Shown here: piece after piece, positions 1-11,222 of the stretch
Position numbering within the stretch: the stretch's first letter is position 1
How the letters are laid out: every line of letters starts with the position of its first letter
NCBI GenBank assembly: GCA_963739385.1
Contig: CAVUAI010000051.1
Span: 62,001 to 126,000, forward strand
Reading direction: 5' to 3'
Source: VAZQ01 sp963739385
GTDB taxonomy: Bacteria; Pseudomonadota; Alphaproteobacteria; Rhizobiales; Xanthobacteraceae
DNA length: 64,000 bases
Program-made: the position numbers and the translations under genes
The notes under the pieces: generated by a model
Told to the model about the DNA's origin: nothing
The model's input: only the letters and a program-made list of their open reading frames with translations
Database searches by the model: none

Positions 1-402
1 GTTGCTCGGATTGAGCCTGATGGCCTCATCGAAATCATTGATCGCGCGGCTGTACTCGCCCTTCTTCTGATATGCCACGCCGCGATTGTTGAAGGCGCGC
101 GCGTAGTTGGGGTTGAGCTTGATCGATTGATCGTAGTCCAGTATGGCGCGGTTGAAATCGCCTCTCGCAGCGTAGGCGTTGCCACGATTGTTGTGGGCGG
201 TGACGAGGGCCGGCGTGGTCGCGCCATCCGATTCGATCAGCGCCGTGCAGCCGCTGATCTGACGATCGGGGGACGAGCGATCCACGCCGTTGCACAATTC
301 AACGCTCTTGAGCAGCGATTTCTGTGCCACCGCCGATGCCCCATGCAGCAGCAACACCGCCACCCCGGCGCCGACAACGACGCACCTTGCGCCAGATGTC
401 AT
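1..402 (-). CDS. Tetratricopeptide-repeat protein with signal peptide (3' end cut off by window edge)
   Basis: The reverse-strand frame opens with ATG at 402 and runs off the left edge, so only about 134 N-terminal residues are visible. The start has a hydrophobic leader (VVVGAGVAVLLLHGASAVAQ) with an AVAQ-like cleavage site. A Cys-containing segment (SVELCNGVD) follows, then at least two TPR units ending in typical 'A...LNPNYA' and 'A..LNPSN' turns. TPR domains mediate protein-protein contacts. The leader places the protein in the periplasm. No enzymatic function can be assigned. It shares a strand with the downstream-mapped FecR gene (stop 444, 42 bp before this ATG), so the two may be co-transcribed. 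Confidence 0.8.
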   Translation of the reverse strand, partial: MTSGARCVVVGAGVAVLLLHGASAVAQKSLLKSVELCNGVDRSSPDRQISGCTALIESDGATTPALVTAHNNRGNAYAARGDFNRAILDYDQSIKLNPNYARAFNNRGVAYQKKGEYSRAINDFDEAIRLNPSN

Positions 403-443
403 GCTCCACTCCTCGACACGTTGCCGCACCGAGAGCCGGCGGT

Positions 444-1133
444 TCAACAGCCCTGACAAATCTTGAAGTTGATATTGAAGGACGTGTCCGGTGACGACGC
501 CCTTTTTGCCTGGCGCCGGTTCGCGGGCGCCACCGGCTTTTTCTCGTCCACGCCCGCACGCCGCTCGACGCCGCCACTCTTGCCCTCTTCAATGAGGGTG
601 GAAAATGCGACGCTGCCGTCTTCTGAAATTTTAATGTGCGGCGTGGTCCCGCGAATGCCCATGGTCGCGACCGGGGTGTCGATCTTCATATCGCCGGTCT
701 TCGCCACCTTCCCGGCAATGAACGTGAACGTCCCTTTGGACAGACTGAAGAAGGTGGAATTCGACGAACCGTTCGGATCGTAAACGAACTCGTTGAGCAC
801 CATGCGGGCATTGCTGGACAGATTGAACGCGGTGCCGTCATTGAAGGTGATGCCGAGTTTTCCGTCGGCTCCGGTCTGCACGACATCGCCGCGGTACACG
901 AGATCGCCGACCTTGGTCCTGGCGTCGCCCGCGGGGAGATTGACCTGTGCGACCACGGCGGTCGCGCGCTCGACGGTGATGGAACCCGCCGTCATGACCA
1001 CTTTGCCGATGGGAATCGAATCGGCGTTCCCCACGAGGGAACTTGCGGGAGGGGTCTGTCCAGACGCTGGCATCGCAGGCGCGAGGCCGGCAAATACGCC
1101 GGCGAGGAGCAAGGCCATCACATCAGGGCGCAT
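444..1133 (-). CDS. FecR-domain secreted protein
   Basis: About 229 residues starting MRPDVMALLLAGVFAGL, a clear signal peptide. The ATG at 1133 is preceded by GGAACA; a longer frame upstream to 1241 lacks such support. The mature part carries a FecR fold: a region on 'GDVVQTGADGKLGITFNDGT', then 'NLSSNARMVLNEFVYDP' and 'FTFIAGKVAKTGDMKIDTP', ending 'ATMGIRGTT'. That last motif is typical of periplasmic FecR-like proteins not tied to iron uptake. The C-terminus is basic and ends in two cysteines (KICQGC). It is divergent from the giant adhesin at 1501 and shares its promoter region, so a role in envelope or adhesin control is plausible but inferred. Confidence 0.85.
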   Translation of the reverse strand: MRPDVMALLLAGVFAGLAPAMPASGQTPPASSLVGNADSIPIGKVVMTAGSITVERATAVVAQVNLPAGDARTKVGDLVYRGDVVQTGADGKLGITFNDGTAFNLSSNARMVLNEFVYDPNGSSNSTFFSLSKGTFTFIAGKVAKTGDMKIDTPVATMGIRGTTPHIKISEDGSVAFSTLIEEGKSGGVERRAGVDEKKPVAPANRRQAKRASSPDTSFNINFKICQGC

Positions 1134-1500
1134 CTGTTCCACCCAAAATAGAAGACAACCTGTAACACAATCCACCACGCCCGGCAATGCCGGCGCCGGT
1201 TCCAATTCAGCATGGACCGAGGCCTTCCCGGAAGCCAGCACTCTTTACAACACTTTATAGCTGAAATCCGTCCCGGCGCGACCCAAACTGCCCAAGGCAG
1301 GGCCGGCGTGAGGGTGGCGCCGGAGAAATCCGTCCGTGGTCTGTAATTATGACATGAGTGTGATTTAGCTCACACGTTGGCTGGCCGGCTCCGCCCATTA
1401 TGACATATAACGGGACGCACCGCGTTGCCGCCCAAGAACGAGAACAACGTCACCCATCCGGTGGGCGCGAGGCATCCCCAAGCGATGGGAGGGGCAGCGC
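1134..1500. other. 367-bp divergent intergenic region between FecR gene and adhesin
   Basis: No gene is seen here. It holds the CRP-like palindrome listed separately, and a 10-bp direct repeat ATTATGACAT at 1346-1355 and 1397-1406. The adhesin ribosome-binding site GGGAGGGG lies at 1487-1494. Confidence 0.6.
1359..1374. promoter_or_regulatory. CRP/CAP-type operator
   Basis: The bases TGTGATTTAGCTCACA match the classic TGTGA-N6-TCACA consensus exactly. The site sits three bases upstream of a possible -35 (TTGGCT, 1377-1382) that is 16 bp from a possible -10 (TATGAC, 1399-1404). That would place the site near -44, an activating position, for transcription toward the adhesin. The promoter boxes are weak and inferred. 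The adhesin is followed by an adenylate cyclase, which makes cAMP control attractive. Confidence 0.5.
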
Positions 1501-4500
1501 GTGTTCCGTACGGCCAGCGACGCGCCCGGACGTGACGCTGTAGTCGGCTCCGCGCAGGATCCGACAGCCTCGGCTCGCCTCGCCGAAATCGGGACCGTTT
1601 CGCGCGACATCGATGGCAGCGCGTTTGGTCCTGCCGCCAATACCGGCACGGCCCTCGCAGCATTCGCCCAGGCCGCAAACGGGACCTCGAACTTAACCCC
1701 GCTTCGACTCGCGCTCACGGCCTCCATCGGCGGCAAGCTCGCGACGAGCGATCGCCTGAACATCGCGGCACCCGCCGCCAGGAAACGCGGCAACGAGGGC
1801 GGGGTCGGCCTCCTGACCTTAACCGCGCTAATGCTCTCCGCCGAACACGAGAGCCAAGCCGCCTTCGTCGAAGACGGCACCATTGGCCCTACAGATCTCA
1901 AGTTCGGCCCATTGGAGATCGTGACCAAGGAGGCGGTCCCACGGACCATCATTCACGATAATCCCGGAGAAACTCTCGTCCTGCACCGGGCAGGATCCGC
2001 CGTCAGCGTCAGCCGCATCACACACAGCCCCGAACAAATGGCAGCGCTGCAGCAATTCTATCATCAGACCGATCAGATGGGGCAGCCGAACCACCAGCCC
2101 AACAATGGGCCGGGAACCAGCGGCACCGCGCCGACCAATCAGGCGCCAGTGGATTTCCAGCTCGCGCCACTTCCCATCAACAACGTACTCCCTGGCGGAA
2201 TCGGCACCCCGGTTATACCGACGCTGAACAGCTCAGCAACTTTCATTCCACTTACCCCAGTTACCGCACCCCTGGCGACGGTGCCAACCATCGCCATCTC
2301 AGCTATTGCCATTACCACCCCTGGTAACGGTGCCGCCGTTGTGAACGCCAACCAGGCGAATGTCGGCGTTCCTGTCAATGGGACTACTACGGGAGTGGAG
2401 AACGGGCAGGTCGTTACACTCACCATACTCGATGGCTTCAACCAGGTAATCTACAGGGGCACGGCCCAGGTCATCAATGGCACCTGGTCAGTAGACATCA
2501 GCCCGGCGGATGCCAAGGCGCTGGCCGACGGAACCTACAGGGTGACAGCGAGCGTTTTGGATGCGGCCGGCCATCCGGCGCCCGAAGCGTCAACACCGGT
2601 CACGATCGACACCACAGCGGTCCCGCCAACGCCGGCGCTGGCCAGCGACAGCGGCGGGTCAGCATCCGACCACATCACCAACAGCGCTGCGCTGACCCTC
2701 GCGGGCATCGAGGCCGGCGCGACCGTCGAATATTCGAGCGATGGCGGCAACACCTGGAGCGGTTCGTTCTTCGCCCTTGAAGGTGCCAACACCGTTCAGG
2801 TTCGCCAGACCGACGTTGCCGGCAACGTCTCGAGCGCCGCCACCTTCGCCTTCACCCTCGACAGCGTGAGCCCGGCCGCGCCTGGCCTGAGGCTGACGTT
2901 GGACAGCGGCAGCTTCGCAACCGACCACATCACCAACAGCGATGCGCTGATCCTCTCGGGAGTCGACGCCGGCACGATCATCGAGTACTCGAGCGACGGC
3001 GGCAGTACCTGGAGCGGCTCGTTCTCTGCCCGCGAAGGCGCCAACACGATCCAGGTCCGCCAGACCGACGTCGCCGGCAATGTGTCCAGCACCACGACTC
3101 TCGGCTTCACGCTCGACACGGTGACGGCGGTACCGGGCGTGGCGTTGGCAAACGACGGCGGCAGCTCCGCGACCGACCATCTCACCAACAACGGTATGCT
3201 CGCTCTCTCCGGCATCGAGGCCGGTGCCATCGTCGAATACTCGACCAACGGCGGCAGCACCTGGAGCAGTTCGTTCTTCGCCCTTGAAGGTGCCAACACC
3301 ATTCAGGTTCGTCAAACCGACGTTGCCGGCAATGTCTCGAGCGCCGCCACCTTCGCCTTCACGCTCGATACCGTGAAACCGACGGTTTCGGTCAACATCG
3401 TGGACGCCTCGCTGAACGACGGCGACAGCAGCAGCTCGCAGGTGACATTCACCTTCAGCGAAGCACCGGTTGGCTTCACGGCCGCCGACATTACGGCGGC
3501 GGGCGGCACGGTGAGCGGCCTGGCCGTCACGGCGGACCCGCTGGTCTACACCGCCACCTTCACGGCGACTGACGCCTTCTCCGGCACCGGCTCGGTGTCG
3601 CTGGCGGCCGGCAGCTATACCGATGCCGCCGGCAACAGCGGCGGGGAAGGCTCCGACACGGTGACTATCGACCGGTTCAACCCGACGGTTTCGGTCAACA
3701 TCGTGGACGCCTCGCTCAACGACGGCGACAGCAGCTCGCAGGTGACATTCACCTTCAGCGAAGCACCGGTTGGCTTCACGGCCGCCGACATTACGGCGGT
3801 GGGCGGCACGGTGAGCGGCTTGGCCGCCACGGCGGACCCGCTGGTCTACACCGCGACGTTCACGGCGACCGACACCTTCTCCGGCACCGGCTCGGTGTCG
3901 CTGGCGGCCGGCAGCTATACCGATGCCGCCGGCAACAGCGGCGGGGAAGGCTCCGACACGGTGACTATCGACCGGTTCAACCCGACGGTTTCGGTCAACA
4001 TCGTGGACGCTTCGCTCAACGACGGCGACAGCAGCTCGCAGGTGACATTCACCTTCAGCGAAGCACCGGTTGGCTTCACGGCCGCCGACATTACGGCGGC
4101 GGGCGGCACGGTGAGCGGCCTGGCCGTCACGGCGGACCCGCTGGTCTACACCGCCATCTTCACGGCGACTGACCCTTCTCCGGCACCGGCTCGGTGTCGG
4201 TGGCGACCGGCAGCTATACCGATGCCGCCGGCAACGCCGGTACGGGCGGCTCGGACTCTACCGCGATCGACCGGGACGAGGTACCGACGGCTCACCCGGA
4301 CAGCAATTCCGGGCCCGAGGCGTCGAGCAGCGGCAAATCGGTCAATATAGTGATCATCTTCGACCGCTCGGGCAGCATGGGTGATGATCCCAACGTCAAC
4401 GGCTTCTCCGAGCGCATCGACCTTGCCCGCGCGGCGGTTGCCAACCTGCTCACGGGGCTTGACGGCTCGGCGACGGAGGTCCACGTGCAGGTGGTCGATT

Positions 4501-6258
4501 TTGCCAGCACGGCGGCGAGCTCGGGTTGGGTTTCGATCGACGGAGCGAACGCCTATCTCGCCGGCCTCGTGGCCAGCGGCGGCACCAATTATGACGATGC
4601 GCTGTTGACGGCACGGACTGCGTTCGTCAACGCAACGCCGGACGCCGACCAGAACATCACCCTGTTCCTGTCCGACGGTGTTCCCACGGCGGGCCAGGAG
4701 ATCGGTACGGCCGACCAGGCCGCCTGGGAGTCCTTCCTCACGGCCCACGACATGCCGGCGTTCGCGATCGGCATCGGGAGCGGCGTGACGACCGGGCCGC
4801 TGCAGCCGATCGCCTTCGATCCGGAGGCCGGCAGCCAGGCCGCCGACACGCCGGTCGTCTACGGCACCGGCGGCGAAGGTGCACTGATCAACGCCCTGTC
4901 GCCACTGGTCATCGGCAGCCTGCTGAGCACCTTCTCGGGCGACCTTCTGCTGAACGACCAGTTCGGCGGTGACGGCGCGGGCGTGCCTGAGATCAGTGCA
5001 GTGAGCTACGCCTCGGCAAGCGGCTCGAGCCTCGCGTTCACCGTGACCAGCGCGCCTGACCCGCTGGCGCCCGACGTGACCCAGCTCACCGGCTCGCACA
5101 GCGGCGTGGACTACTGGCGGCTGGACGTGAACACCGCGACCGGGGACTACGATCTCAACCTGCTGCAGAACTTTCCGCACGTAACGGCGGGCGGCACGGC
5201 GACGCTCACCTTCAACTATACGATCCAGGACGTCGACGGCGATGCCTCGAGCTCGACGCTCGCAGTCACGATCGGCGATGTCACCACCGCAACGATCGCC
5301 GGCCTGTCGCAGATTGTCGGCGGCGACGCCGCCGACACCCTCAACGGCACCGGCGCGGGGGAAATCCTGGGCGGCGACGCCCTCAACGACATCCTCAACG
5401 GCAATAGCGGCGACGACTTCGTGTTCGGCGGCACGGGCAATGACACGCTCAGCGGCGGCACCGGCAATGACACGCTCTACGGCGGGGCCGGCAACGACAC
5501 CTATAAGTTCGATCTCGGCGATGGCACTGACACGATCAGCGACACCGGCAGCACCGACACCATCGTCATCCAGACCGGCAGCGCCGCGCTCTCCGGCCTC
5601 AATTTTGAGCGTGACGGCAACAACCTGCTCATCGACTACGGCAGCGACGCGATCACGGTGATCAACCACTTCGCCGGGATGAATGTCGAACAGATTCAAT
5701 TTTCCAGCGGCGGCAGCGCGTACGGCTATTCGCTCGGCACTGGGACGTACCTCATGGGCGTCGGTCTCACCGGCGGGAGCAATGCCGACGTGATCGCCGG
5801 GACGGGCAGCGGCGAGGCGCTGACCGGCAACGCCGGCAACGATCTCCTGTTCGGCAACGGCGGCAACGATGCCACCATCAGCGGCAATGCGGGCAACGAC
5901 CTTCTGGTCGGCAGGCTCCGGCAACGACACGCTCAACGGCGGCGCCGACAACGACTGGCTGGTCGGCGGGCTGGGCGCCGACACCCTGACCGGCGGCTTC
6001 GGCGACGATACCTTCGTTTACACGTCGGTCGACAATTCTCGCAGCAGCCAGTTCGACACCATCACCGATTTCACCTCCGGCGACAAAATCGATTTGACGG
6101 CCTTCGCTGCAGCTTCATTCGCGAACGTCACCTTGGGTTTCAATGCCGGTGCAACCATCGTGCAGGTCGATACCGACGGCAATCCGGCCACTGCCGGGCT
6201 CGAGATTCACCTTGCGGGGAATATTTCGTTGACCCAGAGTCAGTTCATCTTCGTGTGA
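1501..6258 (+). CDS. Giant Ig-like / von Willebrand A / RTX secreted adhesin (two frame breaks)
   Basis: GTG at 1501 follows GGGAGGGG. The frame breaks near 4172 (one base lost compared with the sister repeats) and near 5913 (one extra base). Repaired, the product is about 1585 residues. Order: N-terminal region without known domain (1-270); an Ig-like module; three ~82-residue Ig-like repeats containing 'NTIQVRQTDVAGNVSS' (about 375-625); three ~100-residue Ig-like repeats (about 627-930); a vWA domain (about 946-1130) with intact MIDAS residues (DRSGS, GGTNYD, SDG); two blocks of GGxGxDx RTX calcium-binding nonapeptides (about 1266-1340 and 1423-1500); and a serralysin-type C-terminal domain. 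No Sec leader is present, so export through a type I system by the C-terminal signal is expected. No T1SS genes lie in the window. Likely role: calcium-dependent surface adhesion or biofilm matrix. Confidence 0.85.
3379..4281 (+). repeat. Three near-identical ~300-bp tandem repeats inside the adhesin
   Basis: Units begin at 3379, 3682 and 3982, with periods of 303 and 300 bp (the first has one extra AGC codon). Each encodes an Ig-like module from 'PTVSVNIVDASLNDGDSS' to 'GSDTVTID'. The units are almost identical at DNA level, implying recent duplication or gene conversion. The third carries the frame break near 4172 and drifts toward its end. Confidence 0.9.
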
Positions 6259-6280
6259 GCGAACGGGATCCGAGCTCACG

Positions 6281-8503
6281 GTGATGAAAGGCTTACCATG
6301 GCGGCTGATGGAGGCGCTCGCCTCGCGGCGGAGCCTCGGCCTTTTTCTGCTGGCAGTCCTCCTCCTGCTGCGAACGTGGGATCCCCAGCCGCTCGAGGAG
6401 CTCAGGCTTCGAAGCTTCGACTTCTATCAGAACATCAGCCCGCGAGTGTCCGACGTCCGCCCCGTCGTGATCGTCGATATCGACGAGGAAAGCGTGAGCG
6501 CCTATGGGCAATGGCCCTGGCCGCGGACGATCCTCGCAGATCTGCTGACCCGCCTGTACGAACTGCAGGCCGCGGCGATCGCGCTCGATGTCATTTTTCC
6601 CGAACCGGACCGCTCGTCCCCCAACGAAGCCGTGGCACATTTTCGCAACGTGGACGAGGCCACGCGGGAGCGACTGCTGCAGTTGCCGAGCAACGACGAG
6701 ATTTTCGCCGATGCGATCGGCCGGGGACGCGTGGTGCTCGGGCGCTCGGGTACCCACACGATGGATACGCGTTCGTCCGAGACGCTGCCCGAAACCGCCT
6801 TCGCCACCCTCGGCTCCGATCCCAGGCCGTACCTGATCGGCTTCCCGCACATGCTTCACAATCTTCCGAAGCTTGAACGGGCGGCGGCCGGACGCGGGCT
6901 GTTCAGCATCCGAACGGATCGGGACGGAATGGTGCGCCGGGTGCCGATCGTGATGGACGTCGATGGCAAGATCGTCCCGGCGCTCACGCTCGATCTGCTG
7001 CGGGTGGTTGCCGGCGCAAGCACCGTTCTCGTCCGCACGGACGAGTCTGGAATTCGCAGCGTCGGCGTGCCTGGTCTCGAGCTGCCGACCGACCAGAACG
7101 GCCGCATCTGGATTTACTTCGGCCCGCACGACAAGGCGAGATACGTTTCGGCAAAGGATGTCATCGAGGGACGCGTGGCGGCAGAGAAGATTGCCGGCAA
7201 GCTCGTCCTGGTGGGCACCTCGGCGATCGGGCTGCTGGATGTGAAGACCACGCCCGTGCACGCGGCCATGCCCGGGGTCGAGGTGCATGCCCAATTGCTG
7301 GAAGCCGCGCTGACAGGCGCCCTGCTCGCCGCTCCGAGCTACGCGCTTCTCGTCGAAATGATCGGCGCCGCTCTCGCCGGCGTGATCCTCGCAGTGTTGG
7401 CCCCGGCCGCAAGCGTCCTCATGCTGTTCGTGATCGCCGCAGCCGCGGCGGCGTCACTCATCGCCGGATCCTGGATTCTCTATAGTCGATACCAGATGCT
7501 GTTCGATGCAACCTTCCCTCTCCTGGTCACGCTGTCGGTCTACATGAGCATGATCCTGATGGGATATTTTCGCGAGCAGTCGGACCGCCGGCGCATCCGT
7601 TCCGCCTTTGCCCAGTATCTGTCGCCGACGCTGGTCGAGCAGCTGGTGAAATCGCCGAACCGGCTCTCCCTCGGCGGCGAGGAAAGGACCATAACGGTCC
7701 TGTTCAGCGACGTCCGCGGCTTCACCACCATCGCGGAAACCTACAAAGACAACCCGCATGGGCTGACCACATTGATGAACCGTTTTTTGACCCCCCTGAC
7801 CAATGCGATCATGGCGCGCAACGGGACCATCGACAAATACATGGGGGATGCGGTCATGGCGTTCTGGAACGCGCCGCTCGATGATCCCGCCCACCAAAGC
7901 CACGCGTGTCACGCCGCCCTGGACATGCTCGAGCGGGTGGACGTGCTGAACCGGGAACGGGAGCGAGAGGCACACGCCGCCGGGGCCCGCTTCGTGCCGA
8001 TCAGAATCGGAATCGGCATCAATACCGGACCCTGCACCGTTGGCAACATGGGATCCGATCTGCGCTTTCAGTACACGGTGATGGGCGACAGCGTGAATCT
8101 CGCCTCCCGGCTGGAGGGCCAGACCAAGACCTACGGCTTGTCGATCATCATCGGATCGAGAACCGCCGCCGCCGTCTGGGAGGAGCTCGGTTTGATCGAG
8201 ATCAATTCCATCCGGGTGAGGGGAAAGACGGAAGCGGAGACCATTTATGCCGTCATAGGACGCGGCGACATCGCCACGACTCCCGAGTTCATTGCCCTGC
8301 AGGAGCGGTGGGCCAACGTGCTGCTGTGCTATCGCAAACAGGACTGGGCCGGCGCCCTGCACGCCATCGAGCTCTGCCGCCCGCATTGCGAGCGTTTCGG
8401 CCTTGTCGACCTGCTCGATACCTATGCGGATCGTGTTCGGCGCCTGCAACGCAACCCGCCGGCCCCGGATTGGGACGGCGTGTTTTCGGCCGAGACGAAG
8501 TAG
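6281..8503 (+). CDS. CHASE2-domain adenylate/guanylate cyclase
   Basis: 740 residues from GTG 6281 (ATG at 6284 is equally possible), 22 bp after the adhesin stop. One membrane helix at about 17-32 is followed by an extracytoplasmic CHASE2 sensor domain (about 40-330), three membrane helices (about 345-435) and a class III nucleotide cyclase domain (about 465-650). Catalytic features are intact: metal-binding Asp in 'LFSDVRGF' and 'YMGDAVMAF', and the Asn/Arg pair in 'GDSVNLASRLEG'. A ~90-residue tail follows. It should make cAMP in response to a periplasmic signal. Tight spacing suggests co-transcription with the adhesin and a link to the CRP-like site upstream of it. Confidence 0.9.
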   Translation: MMKGLPWRLMEALASRRSLGLFLLAVLLLLRTWDPQPLEELRLRSFDFYQNISPRVSDVRPVVIVDIDEESVSAYGQWPWPRTILADLLTRLYELQAAAIALDVIFPEPDRSSPNEAVAHFRNVDEATRERLLQLPSNDEIFADAIGRGRVVLGRSGTHTMDTRSSETLPETAFATLGSDPRPYLIGFPHMLHNLPKLERAAAGRGLFSIRTDRDGMVRRVPIVMDVDGKIVPALTLDLLRVVAGASTVLVRTDESGIRSVGVPGLELPTDQNGRIWIYFGPHDKARYVSAKDVIEGRVAAEKIAGKLVLVGTSAIGLLDVKTTPVHAAMPGVEVHAQLLEAALTGALLAAPSYALLVEMIGAALAGVILAVLAPAASVLMLFVIAAAAAASLIAGSWILYSRYQMLFDATFPLLVTLSVYMSMILMGYFREQSDRRRIRSAFAQYLSPTLVEQLVKSPNRLSLGGEERTITVLFSDVRGFTTIAETYKDNPHGLTTLMNRFLTPLTNAIMARNGTIDKYMGDAVMAFWNAPLDDPAHQSHACHAALDMLERVDVLNREREREAHAAGARFVPIRIGIGINTGPCTVGNMGSDLRFQYTVMGDSVNLASRLEGQTKTYGLSIIIGSRTAAAVWEELGLIEINSIRVRGKTEAETIYAVIGRGDIATTPEFIALQERWANVLLCYRKQDWAGALHAIELCRPHCERFGLVDLLDTYADRVRRLQRNPPAPDWDGVFSAETK

Positions 8504-8699
8504 CTTCGACCGATGGCTCGATGATGTGTGGCGTCCTGTCCGCCACGCTCGGTCAGGGATCGCCTCATCTTCAACTTTCAAATCGGTGGCACGCTCCGTT
8601 GGATCGGGCGCGGAATGGACATACAGTGGGGGCGCTCGCGCGCGCACTGCCGTCCAGCTACGCCGCGGCGATCGACCCGAGCGACCAACCCCACCTGCG

Positions 8700-10968
8700 A
8701 TGCCGGACGTGGTGACGAAACAGCCTGCTCGCGCATCGGCGAAAGCCACCGACGACCGGTTCGCGATGGCCGTGCGGGAGCACCGGGCGGGCCGGCTCGC
8801 GGCCGCCGAAACGCTCTACCGCGGCGTGCTAGTGCACAGCCCCCGACATGTCGGCGCGCTGCAGAATCTCGGCCTCCTCGGCATGCAGACCAACCGGCCC
8901 GCCGTGGCGGTCGAGGCCTATGGCGCCGCGCTCGCGCTCAAGCCGGACGTGGTCGAGGCGCACCATAACCTGGCGGCCGCCCTCGTGGCCCAGGGCAAGC
9001 TCGACCAAGCACTGGTCCATTTTCAACGTGCGCTGGCGCTCAATCCAAATCTGGCCGAGACCCACCTCAACATCGGCAACGTGCTGCTGGCGCAAGGCCG
9101 CTCCGCCGAAGCCGCGCCGCACTACCAGCGTGGGCTCGCGATCAGGGCCGACTTTCCCAAGGCGCAGCACAGCCTCGGCGTCGCCCTGGCGATGCAAGGC
9201 AAGCTCGCCGAGGCCTTGCCCCGGTTCGAGCGGGCGCTCGCGTTGCAGGCGGATTTCAGCGACGCCGCCAACGATCTGGCGCGGACGTTGTACAATCTCG
9301 GCCGAATGGACGAGGCCTTGGGCCTGCTCGCGCAGGCGATCGGCCGCAACGGTACGGCGGAAACCAAAGGTCTGTTCGTGCAGTTCCTGCGCGACCATCG
9401 CGCGCCGGCACGCCTCGACAACCTGCCCGATCTGCTCGTGCGCGCCGCTGACCGAGCCCTGGGCCAGGCCGGGCAAGGTCGGGCTCGTTGCCGCACCGCT
9501 GGTCAGGAACGATGCGAGCCTGCGACCCGTCATCGGGCGCGCGGTCAGCGCCTGGCCGCGGCGCCTGGCCGGACCGGACTTATGGGGCGACGCGGGTCTT
9601 GCCGCGATCTGCGAACACCGCCTGCTCGGCGCTCTGCTGACATCGGCGCCGGTCTGCGACGTCGCATTGGAGCGCTTTCTGACTGATATGCGCTTCGCCC
9701 TGCTCGGTATCGCGACTGCCGGCGGCACGACCGTAGTGGATGAAAAGCTCCTCGGTTTCTGCTGCGCGCTGGCGCAACAGTGCTTCCTCAACGAGTACGT
9801 CTATGCGTGCACCGAGGAGGAAGCCCGCCGCGCGCAGAGCTTGCACGCGTCACTCTCGGATGCACTCGCGTCCGGCGGAGACGTTCCCGCGCTGCGGCTG
9901 GCGGCAGCGGCGTGCTATGGGCCGCTCCATTCGCTGCCCGAGGCCGGCCGGCTGCTCGACCGCGCCTGGCCCGAAAGCATAGGCGGGCTGCTGCAGCAGC
10001 AGGTGCGCGAGCCCGCGGAGGAACTCCGACTGCGCGGATCGATCCCGGCGTTGACGCCCATCGAGGATACCGTGTCGCTGGCGGTCCGGAAGCAATACGA
10101 GGAGAATCCATTCCCGCGCTGGGTGAAGTGCGAGCCGCCGATCAAGCAGTGGACCGTCGACCAGTTCCTGCGCAGCCGGTTTCCGCGGGCGCCCTCGCGC
10201 AGCCTCGGCAAGGCGGATGTCGACATTCTGATCGCCGGCTGCGGCACCGGCCAGCAGGCGATCGAAATCGCGCAACGGCATCCGCAGGCGCGCCTGCTCG
10301 CCGTCGACCTGAGCCTCAGCAGCCTGGCCTATGCCAGCCGCCAGACGCGCGCGCTCGGTCTTGAGCGGATCGAATATGCCCAGGCCGATATCCTCAAACT
10401 GGCGGGGCTCGGACGGACCTTCGATCTCATCGTGTCGAGTGGCGTACTGCATCATCTGGCCGAGCCGTTTGCAGGCTGGCAGACATTGCTTGCGCTGTTG
10501 CGGCCGGGCGGCGTCATGTCGGTTGGCCTCTACAGCGAGCTTGCGCGCGCGCACATCAGGGCGGCACGCAGCTTCATCGCCGCACGCGGCTACGCGCCCA
10601 CCGCCGCAGACATCCGCCGCTGCAGGCAGGACCTGATGGACCTTCCGGCTGTTGCGCCGGAGAGGAAGGCGGTGCGGACCAAAGATTTCTTCAGCACCAG
10701 CGAATGCCGGGACCTGTTGTTCCACGTGCAGGAGCACCGTCTCACGCTGCCGCAGATCGCGGCCTTCCTCGCCGACAACGATCTCGCGGTCCTGGGATTC
10801 GACGTCGGCGAGCGCGAGCGGGCAAGGTACCGCAAGAGGTTTCCAGACGACCCGGCAATGACCGATCTCGGCTGCTGGCACACGTTCGAGAGCGAGAATC
10901 CGGACACCTTTATCGGCATGTATCAGTTCTGGGTGCAGTCCGGACACTCGCAGCGACCGCAGGGATAA
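8700..10968 (+). CDS. TPR-methyltransferase fusion protein (one frame break)
   Basis: ATG 8700 opens a frame of tandem TPR units (for example 'ALALKPDVVEAHHNLAAAL', 'ALALNPNLAETHLNIGNVL'). Near 9442-9460 it must switch frame to continue as a middle region and a class I SAM methyltransferase. The sequence there reads GTGCGCGCCGCTG; a lost CG dinucleotide would restore one frame of about 756 residues. SAM-binding motif I is 'ILIAGCGTGQQAIEIA', with an acidic 'LLAVDLSLSSL' strand end and motif 'FDLIVSSGVLHHL'. TPR-methyltransferase fusions of this layout are common in alphaproteobacteria but their substrate is unknown. The break is more likely a sequence error than inactivation, because both halves are intact. 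Confidence 0.8.
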
Positions 10969-11222
10969 TCAGGCCCACTGGTAGGCGAACCCGGCCGCCG
11001 AAGACGCCAGGCGGGCGCCTCACGCGCGTCGTCATCGAGTTCGTGACCGAGGTCGTGCGCGCCGACCCGCAATGGCAGATGCCGAAGCAGCGGCGCGAGC
11101 GCGCGGGGACGGGCAGCGGCCGACAAGAGCGCCGCCAGGGACGCCGGTAAGGGCATCCGGCGCGGCCGCATCGGACGCAGGCGCGGTTCTCGTCCTGGAG
11201 CTTGTAAGGACGTGCGTCGGCG

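Noticed and set aside
4146..5984. 612-residue open frame antisense to the adhesin
   Set aside because: The opposite strand contains the RTX and vWA coding pattern and its products match known families. The antisense frame gives only Arg/Ala/Gly-rich sequence with no domain. Similar long antisense frames at 21540-23342, 28493-30181 and 44833-46659 were rejected for the same reason.
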